A program made the translations under genes and the position numbers. Shown here piece by piece: positions 40,797 through 49,790 of a stretch of DNA of 64,000 bases. How positions within the stretch are numbered: the first letter of the stretch is position 1; every line of letters begins with the position of its first letter. The DNA lies in contig NZ_CP109499.1 of assembly GCF_036231965.1 (NCBI RefSeq), positions 3,720,001 to 3,784,000 on the forward strand. Reading direction: 5' to 3'. The notes below the pieces were generated by a model that made no database searches, had not been told where the DNA came from, and worked only from the letters and a program-made list of their open reading frames with translations. Source of the stretch: Streptomyces sp. NBC_01428. GTDB lineage: Bacteria; Actinomycetota; Actinomycetes; Streptomycetales; Streptomycetaceae.

Positions 40797-42017
40797 TCAG
40801 ACCAGCTCGTCCAGGAGAGCCGCCGCGGTGAACATCTCGACCCCGACCGTGATCGCGTGCTCGTCCGCGTCGAAGTCGCCGCGGTGCAGGTCGCGGGTGG
40901 TGCGGTCGCCGGGGGTGCGGACCCCGAGGCGGGCCATCGCGCCCGGCACGTGCTCCAGGTACCAGGAGAAGTCCTCGCCGCCGAGGCTCTGCTCGGTGTC
41001 CTCGACGGACTGAGCGCCGCGCCGGGCGGTCATCGCGTCGCGGAGCAGGTCCGTGACGGCCGGGTCGTTCACCACCGGAGGCACGCCCCGGATGTAGTTG
41101 ATCTCGGACTTCGCCCGGTAGAGGTTGGCGATCTCGTCGATGGCCGCGTGCACGAGGTCGGGCGCGGCCCGCCAGGCGTCGAGATCCAGGCAGCGCACGG
41201 TTCCGGACAGCTCGGCGTGCTGCGGGATCACGTTGCAGGCGTGGCCCGACTCGATGCGCCCCCAGGTCACCGCGAGCCCGCTGCGGGCGTCCACGCGCTT
41301 GCCGACGAGCGCCGGCACGTCGGTGACCACGCGGGCGGCGGCGGTGACGAGGTCCGTGGTCAGGTGGGGGCGTGCGGTGTGTCCGCCCGCGCCGTCCAGG
41401 GACACTTCGAGCCGGTCGCACGCCGAGGTGATGGCGCCGTGCCGCAGTCCGATGCGCCCCGCGTCGACCTTCGGGTCGCAGTGCACGCCGACGATCCGGC
41501 CCACGCCGTCGAGGACCCCCGAGTCGATCGCGTCCGGGGCGCCGCCCGGCAGCACCTCCTCGGCGGGCTGGAAGATCAGCCGCACGGGGCGGGGCAGCAG
41601 GCCCTGGGCGTGCAGGTCGGCGAGGACGAGGCCGGCGCCGAGCACGACCGTGGTGTGGACGTCGTGACCGCAGGCGTGGGCGCGGTCGGGAACCGTGGAG
41701 CGGTACGCGCAGTCACTCTTCGTGTCCGGAATGGGGAGCGCGTCGATGTCGGCGCGCAGCGCCAGCCGGGGGCGTACGTCGTCCGGGTCTCCGATGTCAC
41801 AGATGAGGCCGGTCCCGATGGCGAGGACGCGCGGCGCGAGGCCCGCCTGCTCCAGGCGCGCCTTGATCGCCGCGGTGGTGCGGAACTCCTGGTTGCCGAG
41901 CTCGGGGTGCATGTGCAAGTCGCGTCGGAACGCCACGAGTTCGGCGCGCAGTGCCTCGGGCAGCGCGCCGGGGAGCAACGGTTCCCCGGGGAGATCGGCC
42001 TCGGACTCTCGGGTCAT
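40797..42017 (-). CDS. M20D amidohydrolase (aminoacylase-like)
   Basis: A 406-residue M20-family metallopeptidase of the N-acyl/IAA-amino acid hydrolase group: FRRDLHMHPELGNQEFRT near the start, the metal-binding HACGHDVH block, the catalytic glutamates in FQPAEE, and GGEDFSWYLEHVPG near the end. Two metal ions would be bound. Substrate is an N-acylated amino acid or similar amide. ATG 42017 has AAGGGTG 8 nt upstream and is preferred to GTG 42029. It adjoins the nucleoside genes but has no CTACGCGCGTAG site, so it is not part of that regulon. Confidence 0.9.
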   Translation of the reverse strand: MTRESEADLPGEPLLPGALPEALRAELVAFRRDLHMHPELGNQEFRTTAAIKARLEQAGLAPRVLAIGTGLICDIGDPDDVRPRLALRADIDALPIPDTKSDCAYRSTVPDRAHACGHDVHTTVVLGAGLVLADLHAQGLLPRPVRLIFQPAEEVLPGGAPDAIDSGVLDGVGRIVGVHCDPKVDAGRIGLRHGAITSACDRLEVSLDGAGGHTARPHLTTDLVTAAARVVTDVPALVGKRVDARSGLAVTWGRIESGHACNVIPQHAELSGTVRCLDLDAWRAAPDLVHAAIDEIANLYRAKSEINYIRGVPPVVNDPAVTDLLRDAMTARRGAQSVEDTEQSLGGEDFSWYLEHVPGAMARLGVRTPGDRTTRDLHRGDFDADEHAITVGVEMFTAAALLDELV

Positions 42018-42455
42018 CAGTTGGTTCACCCTTTGAAGGGTAAGGCGATCGGGCGGCCAACTAACCCACGATCAACAAAAGTTCAGCCCGTTAGGGGAAG
42101 AAAAACTGGCCGCGCCACGCATGGCTGTCTTCGGGGATGGGTAAACTCGTCCGGCTTTTCGGACGTTTGGATCGTGGACGGGGCTGGTGACCGGCCGTGA
42201 TCCGACTCGGCCGGGGGTCGCCCGCCGATCCGTACGGAGAACACCCGGCGTGCCCGGGTCCCTTCCCGCACCTGTCCTCCACGGTCTCACACGAGCGCGA
42301 CCGATTTCCGGAGGCATGGTCGAGGCACCCTCGTGCCGTCACGCTGTGTCACTCCTCGCGCCCGGGAGGGTGACGGACGCGAGGAGCCCGGCGCGGTGGG
42401 CGCCGGGCTCGGGGTGAGGTGTTGTGCGGACCGGAGCCGGGCCCCGGTCCTGCGG
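42018..42455. other. Intergenic region with terminator of the polymer cluster
   Basis: No convincing gene. It carries the amidohydrolase promoter and, at 42384-42410, the terminator of the leftward glycopolymer genes. Short frames here lack coding character and ribosome binding sites. Confidence 0.6.
42384..42410 (-). terminator. Terminator of the nonulosonate polymer operon
   Basis: GAGCCCGGCGC pairs with GCGCCGGGCTC, five-base loop, 45 bp after the last gene of the leftward operon. Confidence 0.8.
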
Positions 42456-43535
42456 TCAGACGGCGGACACCGCCGAGAGGCGGTGGACGTCGCGGGCCGT
42501 TCCCGTGACGCCCGAGAGGAAGCCCTGGGCGCGAGGCGACGCGTTCTCCGTGAGCCAGCTCGGGTCGATGTCGCAGACCGCGACCCGCACGTCGGTGCCG
42601 ACCAGGGCCAGCGGCAGCGTGTGCACGACCGTCGAGGGGAAGCTCAGGACGGTCCGCCCTATGGGGCCGCGGCGGGCGATCAGTTCCAGCGGCAGGTCGG
42701 GGCGGACGATCTCCAGTCCCGTCTCCACCGCCAGCCGGTGGAGCTTGTCGGTGCTCTCCCGGCGGTGCGCGAAGTAGCGGGTGGCGCCGTGCGCCTTCGC
42801 GAGCCCGCGGACCGCGTCCAGGTAGCGGTCCGGGTCGACGACGCCCGTCTCGACGAGCGAGGTGCCGACCAGGTCCGCGCCCTTGGTGATGCGCGGCGGC
42901 CCGAACCGGGACCGGGTCCAGGAGAAGTCGTTGGCGGTGATCCGGACGCCGTCCGGTGCCGAGTCGATCGGCATCGAGGAGAACACCTCGACACTGCGCC
43001 GGTCGTTCGGCGTGAGCTTGCGGCGGGCCGCTCCGGACACGGGGGCGAAGAGGATGTCCCGCGGTCCGGGCCGGCCACCGCGCCGGTGCCAGCGCACCAG
43101 CCGTTCCCCGCCCGCGAGTTGGGCGACGAACTCCATCGTCGCCGTGCCGTCGTCGACCACGACCAGGTCCTGTGCCCTGGTGATGGTCAGCAACAGCTGC
43201 ACGTACCGGGAGAACGGGTCCCCCATGACGATCCGCCGGGCGCGGCGCAGCATGGGCGCCAGTCCCCCGATGGTGTGGAAGGGGGCCGTGGTGCCGCCGC
43301 GGGCCTCCTCCCAGCGGACCGTGTGACCCTCGTCGCGGGCCAGCTCCGCCATGCGACGGAGCTGCCCGCGGGTCATCGGGTCGTTGGGAGAGAGGACGAC
43401 GAGGGTGAACCCCGCGCCGGGTGCCGCGGCGTCGTGGGCCTGGGTGTGCGCCCACTCCAGCACGTTCAGGAGCTGTACCGGGCTCTCGACGAAGGCGAGA
43501 GTGTGGGAGCCGATGGATCCGGCGCGGGGGCTCAT
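42456..43535 (-). CDS. Putative sialyltransferase-like glycosyltransferase
   Basis: A 359-residue cytoplasmic protein. FVESPVQLLNVLEWA at residues 15-29 resembles the opening of GT52/POLYST-type sialyltransferases. LVVVDDGTATMEFV is an acidic motif of that group and FPSTVVHTLPLAL the SS/ST motif near the C-terminus. It follows the neuB-like gene in an operon (38-bp gap) and may transfer a CMP-activated nonulosonic acid. Family assignment is by motif only; a different GT family is possible. ATG 43535. Confidence 0.65.
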   Translation of the reverse strand: MSPRAGSIGSHTLAFVESPVQLLNVLEWAHTQAHDAAAPGAGFTLVVLSPNDPMTRGQLRRMAELARDEGHTVRWEEARGGTTAPFHTIGGLAPMLRRARRIVMGDPFSRYVQLLLTITRAQDLVVVDDGTATMEFVAQLAGGERLVRWHRRGGRPGPRDILFAPVSGAARRKLTPNDRRSVEVFSSMPIDSAPDGVRITANDFSWTRSRFGPPRITKGADLVGTSLVETGVVDPDRYLDAVRGLAKAHGATRYFAHRRESTDKLHRLAVETGLEIVRPDLPLELIARRGPIGRTVLSFPSTVVHTLPLALVGTDVRVAVCDIDPSWLTENASPRAQGFLSGVTGTARDVHRLSAVSAV

Positions 43536-43573
43536 CGTCGTACGACCGTCCCGTCGTAAGGAGTTCAGGGCGT

Positions 43574-44509
43574 TCAGACCGAGACGGGCTCGCCCGCGGC
43601 CGCGGCGATCTCGGCCTCGGCGACGACGCCCGGGACACGGCGCAGCTTCTTCATCGGGCCGAGCTCCGACTCGTAGACCTTCTTGACGCCGTCACCGAGG
43701 GAGGCCTCGATGGTGCGGATGTCGCGGACGAGGCGGGTGAGGCCCTGCGGCTCGACGGAGGCGGCCTGGTCGGAGCCCCACATCGCGCGGTCGAGGGTGA
43801 TGTGGCGCTCGACGAAGGTGGCGCCGAGGGCGACCGCGGCGAGGGTGGTCTGCAGGCCCGTCTCGTGACCGGAGTAGCCGATCGGGACGTTCGGGAACTC
43901 GGCCTGGAGCGTGTTGATGACGCGGAGGTTGAGCTCCTCGGCCTGCGCCGGGTAGGTCGACGTGGCGTGGCACATCAGGATGTTGTCGCTGCCGAGGACC
44001 TCGACCGCGTGACGGATCTGCTTCGGCGTCGACATGCCGGTGGAGAGGATGACCGTGCGGCCGGTGCCGCGCAGGGCGCGGAGCAGCTCGTCGTCGGTCA
44101 GCGAGGCGGAGGCGACCTTGTGGGCCGGGACGTCGAACTTCTCCAGGAAGGCGACGGCCTCGGTGTCCCACGGGGAGGCGAACCAGTCGATGTTCTTGCT
44201 CTTGGCGTACTCGTCGATCTGGCGGTACTCGTCCTCACCGAACTCCACACGGTGGCGGTAGTCGATGTAGGTCATGCGGCCCCAGGGGGTGTCGCGCTCG
44301 ATGTCCCACTGGTCGCGCGGGGTGCAGATCTCCGGGGTGCGCTTCTGGAACTTGACGGCGTCGCAGCCGGCTTCGGCGGCCGCGTCGATGAGCTTGAAGG
44401 CGTTCTCCAGCTCACCGTTGTGGTTGATGCCGATCTCACCCACGACGTAGACGGGGTGGCCCGGGCCGGCGGTCTTCGAACCGAAGCTGCGCAGACGGGA
44501 GTTGCTCAT
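43574..44509 (-). CDS. neuB: NeuB-family nonulosonate synthase without SAF domain
   Basis: A 311-residue NeuB-type synthase condensing phosphoenolpyruvate with a hexose or hexosamine (mannose-6-phosphate for Kdn, or an N-acetylmannosamine). The TIM-barrel blocks are intact: EIGINHNGELENAFKLIDAA, CDAVKFQKR, FASPWDTEAV, VASASLTD, ILSTGMST, SGHETG and VERHITLDRAMWGSDQ. It ends shortly after the PMKKLRR-type linker, where NeuB proteins normally continue into a C-terminal antifreeze-like SAF domain of about 60 residues; that domain is absent. ATG 44509, with GGAAC upstream; 13 bp after the NeuA-like gene. Confidence 0.88.
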   Translation of the reverse strand: MSNSRLRSFGSKTAGPGHPVYVVGEIGINHNGELENAFKLIDAAAEAGCDAVKFQKRTPEICTPRDQWDIERDTPWGRMTYIDYRHRVEFGEDEYRQIDEYAKSKNIDWFASPWDTEAVAFLEKFDVPAHKVASASLTDDELLRALRGTGRTVILSTGMSTPKQIRHAVEVLGSDNILMCHATSTYPAQAEELNLRVINTLQAEFPNVPIGYSGHETGLQTTLAAVALGATFVERHITLDRAMWGSDQAASVEPQGLTRLVRDIRTIEASLGDGVKKVYESELGPMKKLRRVPGVVAEAEIAAAAGEPVSV

Positions 44510-44522
44510 GGTGAAACGTTCC

Positions 44523-45830
44523 TTACTTGTCGAGGGAGTCGAGAGAAGGGCCGAGGATCCAGCTGGCGATCTCTCGGATCGCGCCGTCGCCGCCAGGGAC
44601 GGTGGTGACCGCGCGTGCGGCGCCGCGCACGACGTCGTGGGCGCTCGCGACCGCCACCGGCCAGCCCACGAGGGCGAAGCAGGGGAGGTCGTTGACGTCG
44701 TTGCCGACGTAGAGCACGCGCTCAGGCGCGATGCCCTGCTCCTCGCACCACTGCTTCAGTGCGAGGTCTTTCCGGTCGATGCCGTGCAGGACCGGGATCT
44801 TGAGCTTCCTGGCCCGGGCGGCGACGACCGGGTTCTGTTCCGTGGACAGGATCAGCATCGTCAGTCCGCTTCTGCGGAGGGCGGCGATACCGAGTCCGTC
44901 CCCGCGGTGCACGGAGACGAACTCCCGTCCGTCGGAGTCGATCAGCACCCTGTCGTCGGTCTGGGTGCCGTCGAAGTCGAGGACGACCGCGTCGATGTCG
45001 GCGGCGGTCGGGAGGGAGCCGGGCCTGGTCGCGTCGAAGAGCGGCGCGAGGGCCCGGGCGCGGGCGAGGTCGTGCGGGTCGTCGATCTCCAGCACGCGGG
45101 CCGGGTCGGTGCGCACGAGTTCGGTGCGGCCGAAGAAGCGGTGCCGGGCCACGCGGAAGCCGGTGGCCTCCATGGCGTAGACGGCGCCGGTCTCCAGCAG
45201 GTCCTGGGGGCGGTCCTGGCGGCGCGGCCGGAAGGACTTGTCGTGGTTGATGCCGTAGCCGCCGCTGACGGCGGTGTCGGCCACGAGGGTGTCGGTGCCG
45301 CCCGCGACGGCCGCGCGGCCGTTGTCGGCAGCCACCGGGGCGGCGGGGTCGTCGTCGGCGTCCCGCCACACGAAGCCGTGGAAGGGCGCCACGGTCAGGG
45401 CGGTGTCGGCGCCCTCCGCGAGGATCGCGTTCACGACACCGTCGACGTCCTCGCGGATGATGAACGGGCTGGTGCACTGGACGAGCAGCACCACGTCGAC
45501 CGGGGAGCCGTGCAGCGCCTCGTGGGCGTCCATGGCGTGCAGGACGGCGGCCTCGGAGGTGGCGGTGTCGCCGGCGATGGCGGCGGGCCGCAGCACGACC
45601 TCGGCGCCGGCCTCGCGGGCGGCGGCGGCGATCGCCTGGTCGTCGGTGGAGACCACGACGTCCGTCACGAGGCGGGCGGCACGGCACTCGCGCACCGCTC
45701 GGGCCACCAGCGGGACGCCGCCGACCGGGAGGAGGTTCTTCGCGGGCACGCCCTTGGAGCCGCCGCGCGCGGGGATCACCGCGAGCACGCGGCGCACCGG
45801 CGCGGGGTGGCCCGCTTCCGAGTTGGTCAT
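44523..45830 (-). CDS. CMP-nonulosonate cytidylyltransferase fused to KdsC-type HAD phosphatase
   Basis: A 435-residue fusion. Residues 14-245: NeuA-like cytidylyltransferase with VIPARGGSKGVPAKNLLP and LVQCTSPF, activating the sugar with CTP. Residues 270-430: HAD phosphatase of the KdsC/Kdn-9-phosphatase type, with nucleophile motif LDFDGTQTD, motif II LSTEQN, Lys in DRKDLAL and motif IV GNDVND, all intact. The phosphatase would remove the 9-phosphate before activation, matching a Kdn route. A similar fusion exists in vertebrate CMP-sialate synthetase. AAGGAG precedes ATG 45830. Confidence 0.9.
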   Translation of the reverse strand: MTNSEAGHPAPVRRVLAVIPARGGSKGVPAKNLLPVGGVPLVARAVRECRAARLVTDVVVSTDDQAIAAAAREAGAEVVLRPAAIAGDTATSEAAVLHAMDAHEALHGSPVDVVLLVQCTSPFIIREDVDGVVNAILAEGADTALTVAPFHGFVWRDADDDPAAPVAADNGRAAVAGGTDTLVADTAVSGGYGINHDKSFRPRRQDRPQDLLETGAVYAMEATGFRVARHRFFGRTELVRTDPARVLEIDDPHDLARARALAPLFDATRPGSLPTAADIDAVVLDFDGTQTDDRVLIDSDGREFVSVHRGDGLGIAALRRSGLTMLILSTEQNPVVAARARKLKIPVLHGIDRKDLALKQWCEEQGIAPERVLYVGNDVNDLPCFALVGWPVAVASAHDVVRGAARAVTTVPGGDGAIREIASWILGPSLDSLDK

Positions 45831-45906
45831 GCGCTGTTCTCCTTGACGGGGGAGGCGAGAGAGGCGTGGAGGGCGGGGCGCCGGGCGCCGCCGGGTTCCG
45901 GGGCGG

Positions 45907-47229
45907 TCACAGGTCGCCCATCCGCCGGATGACGGGGGCGACGCGCTGGACGCCGTGGCGGTAGGCGCCGCGGGCGGCCCGGCGCACGATCTGCCGTACG
46001 GGGCTGGGCTCCCGGTCCGCCGCGGGGGCGCCGGGCAGCGGGCTGCCGTCCGGGCCGAGGTGGTGGCGGGCGAGGATGCCGGGCAGGTAGCCGGGCGCGG
46101 TGACGGGCGTGTAGTAGGGGGCGAGCGGCGGCAGCTTCTCCGCCGCGACCAGCTCGGTGATGCGGGTCCTGGCGGCGTCGAAGGCGGTCTCGTACGAGCC
46201 CTCGGCCGCGACGCCCTGCCGGGCGACCCAGGCCTCGTCGGGCACCGGGCGGTGCCCCTCGTCGAGCTGGTCCCAGGAGGCGAGGCAGCCGGAGCCCACG
46301 AAGTGGTGGTTTCCGAGCGCCTCACGCACCCCGAGGTCGCTGAGGACGACGGTGGGGATGCGGCGGTGCAGGGATTCCAGGGCCGCCGTCGAGCTGATGG
46401 TGACCAGCAGGTCGGTGCGGTCGAGGACCTCACCCATGTGCCCGTAGACCAGCCGGAAGTTGGCCGGCGGGTCCGCCTTCTGCACCAGCTTCTGGTAGGG
46501 CAGTTCCTCGATGTGCGTGGTGTGTTCGCCCGGCTTGGATCGCAGCTTGAGCAGGACCTCGCGGTCCGGGTGCAGCCGTGCGTGCCGGATCAGCCGGTCG
46601 AGCAGGTACGTACGGTCCTTGCGGTTCTCCGGTACGGAGGGCTGGGCGGCGAAGACGACCGTGTAGGGGTCGTTCTCCGTGTAGGCGGCCCCGCCGAGGA
46701 AGGGCAGCGCGACCTCGGTCACCGACCCGGCGTCGGCGCCGACCCCCTCGTACACGTCCCGGAAACGGTCCGCGTCCTGACGGGAGTTGGCGAGGACCAG
46801 GTCCGCGCCGTGCCGCAGCAGGAGTCCGTCGGCAAGCTTCTCGTAGACGACGCCGACGTAGCCGGTGACGACCAGAGGCCGCTTCGCCCGCCCCTCCCAG
46901 GCGCGGGCCAGGCCGTGCAGCACCGCCTGGACGGCACCGCCGACCAGGGCGAGGACGACCACGTCGTAGGCGTGGTCCTCGTCGCTCTCCTTGCCCAGCT
47001 CACGCAGGAACTCGACGGCGGTGACCTCGCGGAGGGAGTCCGCTCGGACGCCGACCTCTTCGAGCTGGCGGGCGGTCGGGGTGGCACGGCCGCGCAGGAG
47101 GAATCCGTCGAGGCGGACGTCCGACTCGGCCGGGGCGATGCGGGTCGCGGTGAGCGAACCCCATTTCCACCGGGTGTCGGAATCCGCGAGGACGGCCACC
47201 CGCAGGGACTTCGTGGTACTTGCTGGCAC
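45907..47229 (-). CDS. DUF6716-like putative glycosyltransferase
   Basis: A 440-residue cytoplasmic protein. The opening SLRVAVLADSDTRWKWG gives a Rossmann-like first strand. YTVVFAAQPSVPENRKDRTYL, VLLKLRSKPGEHTTH and VTISSTAALES form a nucleotide-sugar-binding C-terminal lobe (the SST is like the SS motif of polysaccharide transferases). I recall this family as DUF6716 putative glycosyltransferases. GTG start 47229 (VPASTTKSLRV). First gene of the leftward operon leading to the NeuA-like fusion; divergent from the GT2 gene. Confidence 0.75.
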   Translation of the reverse strand: MPASTTKSLRVAVLADSDTRWKWGSLTATRIAPAESDVRLDGFLLRGRATPTARQLEEVGVRADSLREVTAVEFLRELGKESDEDHAYDVVVLALVGGAVQAVLHGLARAWEGRAKRPLVVTGYVGVVYEKLADGLLLRHGADLVLANSRQDADRFRDVYEGVGADAGSVTEVALPFLGGAAYTENDPYTVVFAAQPSVPENRKDRTYLLDRLIRHARLHPDREVLLKLRSKPGEHTTHIEELPYQKLVQKADPPANFRLVYGHMGEVLDRTDLLVTISSTAALESLHRRIPTVVLSDLGVREALGNHHFVGSGCLASWDQLDEGHRPVPDEAWVARQGVAAEGSYETAFDAARTRITELVAAEKLPPLAPYYTPVTAPGYLPGILARHHLGPDGSPLPGAPAADREPSPVRQIVRRAARGAYRHGVQRVAPVIRRMGDL

Positions 47230-47427
47230 GTCCTAGACGCTAGGAAGCCATTTCGAGGAGCGGCCCAACCCGAATGCAACAAACGGTTAACAGCACACCG
47301 ACGAATGGCGAATCAGCCCGCGAACGCCCCGGAAAACGACGTGGTTCACGGTTCCGCCACGCGTCGTTCACCTCGTATCCCACCAACGGTCAAGACGAAT
47401 GCCGGGCCGCCCCCTAACGTCACAGGG

Positions 47428-48408
47428 GTGGTCAAGCTCTCCGTCATCGTGCCGTTCTACAACGTGCAGCAATACGCGCCAGACACTCTGAAGAGCCTGC
47501 GTGCGAACGCACGACAGGACTTCGAATTCATTCTCGTCGACGACTGCTCGCGCGACGAGACACCGGACATTCTCGCGCGCGCGGAGCGCGAGCTCCCGGG
47601 CGCGGTGTATGTCAGACACGAGAAGAACGGAGGACTGGCCACCGCGCGCAACACCGGGATCGACAGAGCGCGTGGCGAGTACCTCACGTTCCTCGACGGG
47701 GACGACTGGCTCGCCCCCGGTTACTACGAACAACTCCTGTCCTCCATCGAGGACCTGGGCTGCGACTTCGTGCGCACGGACCATGTCCAGTGCACGGCGC
47801 GGGCCCGCTCGGTGCACCGTGTCCCGCACGGCCGCCGTGGAGTCGTCCTGAACCCGCGCGACGCCATCCTCCCCGCCGACCGGTCCACCTCCGTCGACTA
47901 CGCCTACGCCTGGGCGGGCATCTACCACCGCCGGCTCGTCGACCGCGGGCTGCTCCACTTCACCGACGGGCTGCGCACGGCCGAGGACCGGCCGTGGATC
48001 TGGAAGCTGCACCGGGAGGCCGAATCCTTCGCCACCGTGGGGCTGCTGGGCGTGTTCTACCGGCGTGGTGTCGCCTCCTCGCTCACCCAGATCGGTGATG
48101 TGCGCCAACTCGATTTCATTCGCGCGTTCGACCAGGTGGTGGCCGAAACAGCCCAGGACCGGGACGCGGACAAACTGCTGCCGAAAGCCGTGCGCACCTA
48201 TTGCGCGATCATTTCCCATCACCTGGGATCCATCGAAAGGTTCGAGCCGGCGGTGGCACGGAAATTGAAGTCCATGAGCGCCGTCACACTGCGGCGCATG
48301 CCGCAGGACGTGCTCGACGAGGCCCTCGACTCCATGGACGTGCAGCGCGCCACGCGGCTGCGCCGACTGCGCCGGCGCCCCGCGCCGACCGCGGGGGTGG
48401 CCGCGTGA
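47428..48408 (+). CDS. Family 2 glycosyltransferase
   Basis: A 326-residue GT2 enzyme: KLSVIVPFYNVQQYAPDTLKSL at the start, then FILVDDCSRDETPDIL, NGGLATARNTGIDRARGEYL and FLDGDDW with the DxD metal motif, all in the first 100 residues. Likely adds a backbone sugar to the wall polymer. GTG 47428 has no Shine-Dalgarno, and the -10-like TAACGT at 47415-47420 makes a leaderless transcript likely. It overlaps the next gene by GTGA. Confidence 0.88.
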   Translation: MVKLSVIVPFYNVQQYAPDTLKSLRANARQDFEFILVDDCSRDETPDILARAERELPGAVYVRHEKNGGLATARNTGIDRARGEYLTFLDGDDWLAPGYYEQLLSSIEDLGCDFVRTDHVQCTARARSVHRVPHGRRGVVLNPRDAILPADRSTSVDYAYAWAGIYHRRLVDRGLLHFTDGLRTAEDRPWIWKLHREAESFATVGLLGVFYRRGVASSLTQIGDVRQLDFIRAFDQVVAETAQDRDADKLLPKAVRTYCAIISHHLGSIERFEPAVARKLKSMSAVTLRRMPQDVLDEALDSMDVQRATRLRRLRRRPAPTAGVAA

Positions 48409-49739
48409 CCACCCAGATCTTCATGGCGTCCACGCTGTACGGAACGGCCACGCTCGCCGCGGCCCTCGACACCGACAGCTTCGGGCCCGCCGAGCGGCGC
48501 ATCCTGCTCGTCTCGAACAACGCGGCGACGCCCGAGACGACGCCCGGCGTCGACGAGATGCCCGGCTTCGAGCAGCTGCGCGGCCGCTTCGACGACGTCA
48601 TCTCCTGGAACGAGACCATCTCCCCGTTCCACCCCGGCGGTTGGGCCCCGCGCCCGGACGACGTACCGCTGTGGGAGCGGCACCTGCGGCTCGCCTGGAA
48701 CCTCGGCGACGACGACGTCGAGCTGGCCGTGGAGTCGATCCAGGTCAACCCGGCGCTCGGCATCTCGCAGATCTTCATGGGGGCGCCCGTCACCGTCTAC
48801 GCCGACGGTCTGATGAGCTACGGGCCCACCCGCAACAAGATCGACCCGCTGGTCGGCACCCGGGTGACCCGGCTGCTGCACCTGGATCTGGTCCCCGGCC
48901 TCACGCCGCTGCTGCTCACCGAGTTCGGCGTCGAGCCGGAGATCGTGCCCACGGACGCGTTCGTGAAGGTGCTCGCGCAGCTCGTGGACACCGGCGACGC
49001 GCTGCCCGCCCTCGACGAACCGGCGCTGCTGCTCGGCCAGTACCTCTCCGCACTCGGCATCCTCACCGCCGAGGAAGAAGAGGACCTCCACGTACGGATG
49101 CTGAAGGGCGCGATCGCCCTCGGCCACACCCGTGTGGTGTTCAAGCCGCACCCGACGGCGCCGGCCCGCTGGTCGCGCCTGCTGGAGCGCGAGGCGGAGC
49201 GGCTCGGGGCGGACCTCACGGTGGTCGACATCCCGGTCCTCGCCGAGGTCCTGTACCAGCGCATGCGGCCCGCCCTGGTCGTCGGCTGCTTCTCGACGGC
49301 ACTGCTCACGGCGTCCGCGCTGTACGGCCTGCCGGTCGCCCGGGTCGGCACCGGCTCGCTGCTGGACCGCCTCACCCCGTACGAGAACAGCAACCGGGTC
49401 CCGGTCACGATCGTCGACGCGCTGCTGCCCGAGCTGTCGGACCGGGCGGCCGTGACGGGACAGCGCCCCGGCATGGACGTGGCGGACCTGACGAAGCTGC
49501 TGCGGGCCGTGGGCTTCGCGATGCAGCCCAAGATCTACCCCGATCTGCGTCCGGCGGCCGAGAGCTACCTGACACGGCATCTGGACCAGCACACCTGGCG
49601 CTACTTCAAGCGCAAGCGCCTCACCTCGCTGGCCCTGCCGGGCGCGGTCCCGGCACAGCTCGCGTTCATCCCGCGCAACGCCACGGTCCGCCGGGTCGCC
49701 CGGCGGGCCCGCTCGCTGAAGCGGGCCGTGGGGCGCTGA
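48405..49739 (+). CDS. Alpha-2,8-polysialyltransferase family protein
   Basis: A 444-residue protein with the two motifs of the POLYST (PF07388) family: VVFKPHPTAPARW (HP motif) and VVGCFSTALLTASALYGLPV (SS/ST motif). YADGLMSYGPTRNKI gives an additional acidic loop. These enzymes use CMP-sialic or CMP-Kdn-like donors to form polymers. The basic C-terminal 25 residues may bind the membrane or acidic polymer. GTG 48405 overlaps the GT2 stop (GTGA). A triple 20-bp repeat covers the stop codon. It is probably the polymerase of the nonulosonate chain. Confidence 0.85.
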   Translation: MTTQIFMASTLYGTATLAAALDTDSFGPAERRILLVSNNAATPETTPGVDEMPGFEQLRGRFDDVISWNETISPFHPGGWAPRPDDVPLWERHLRLAWNLGDDDVELAVESIQVNPALGISQIFMGAPVTVYADGLMSYGPTRNKIDPLVGTRVTRLLHLDLVPGLTPLLLTEFGVEPEIVPTDAFVKVLAQLVDTGDALPALDEPALLLGQYLSALGILTAEEEEDLHVRMLKGAIALGHTRVVFKPHPTAPARWSRLLEREAERLGADLTVVDIPVLAEVLYQRMRPALVVGCFSTALLTASALYGLPVARVGTGSLLDRLTPYENSNRVPVTIVDALLPELSDRAAVTGQRPGMDVADLTKLLRAVGFAMQPKIYPDLRPAAESYLTRHLDQHTWRYFKRKRLTSLALPGAVPAQLAFIPRNATVRRVARRARSLKRAVGR

Positions 49740-49790
49740 GGCGGGTCGTACGGCGCTGAGCCGGGCCGTACGGCGCTGAGCCGGGCCTGC
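49731..49790 (+). repeat. Three tandem 20-bp repeats at the polysialyltransferase stop
   Basis: Units CGGCGCTGAGCCGGGCCGTA occur at 49751 and (with changes) at 49731 and 49771. The gene's TGA at 49737-49739 lies in the first unit; each unit carries TGA at the same place. Confidence 0.85.

Noticed and set aside
42072..42342. Several short minus-strand frames between the amidohydrolase and polymer genes as small genes.
   Set aside because: No ribosome binding site and no third-position GC bias.
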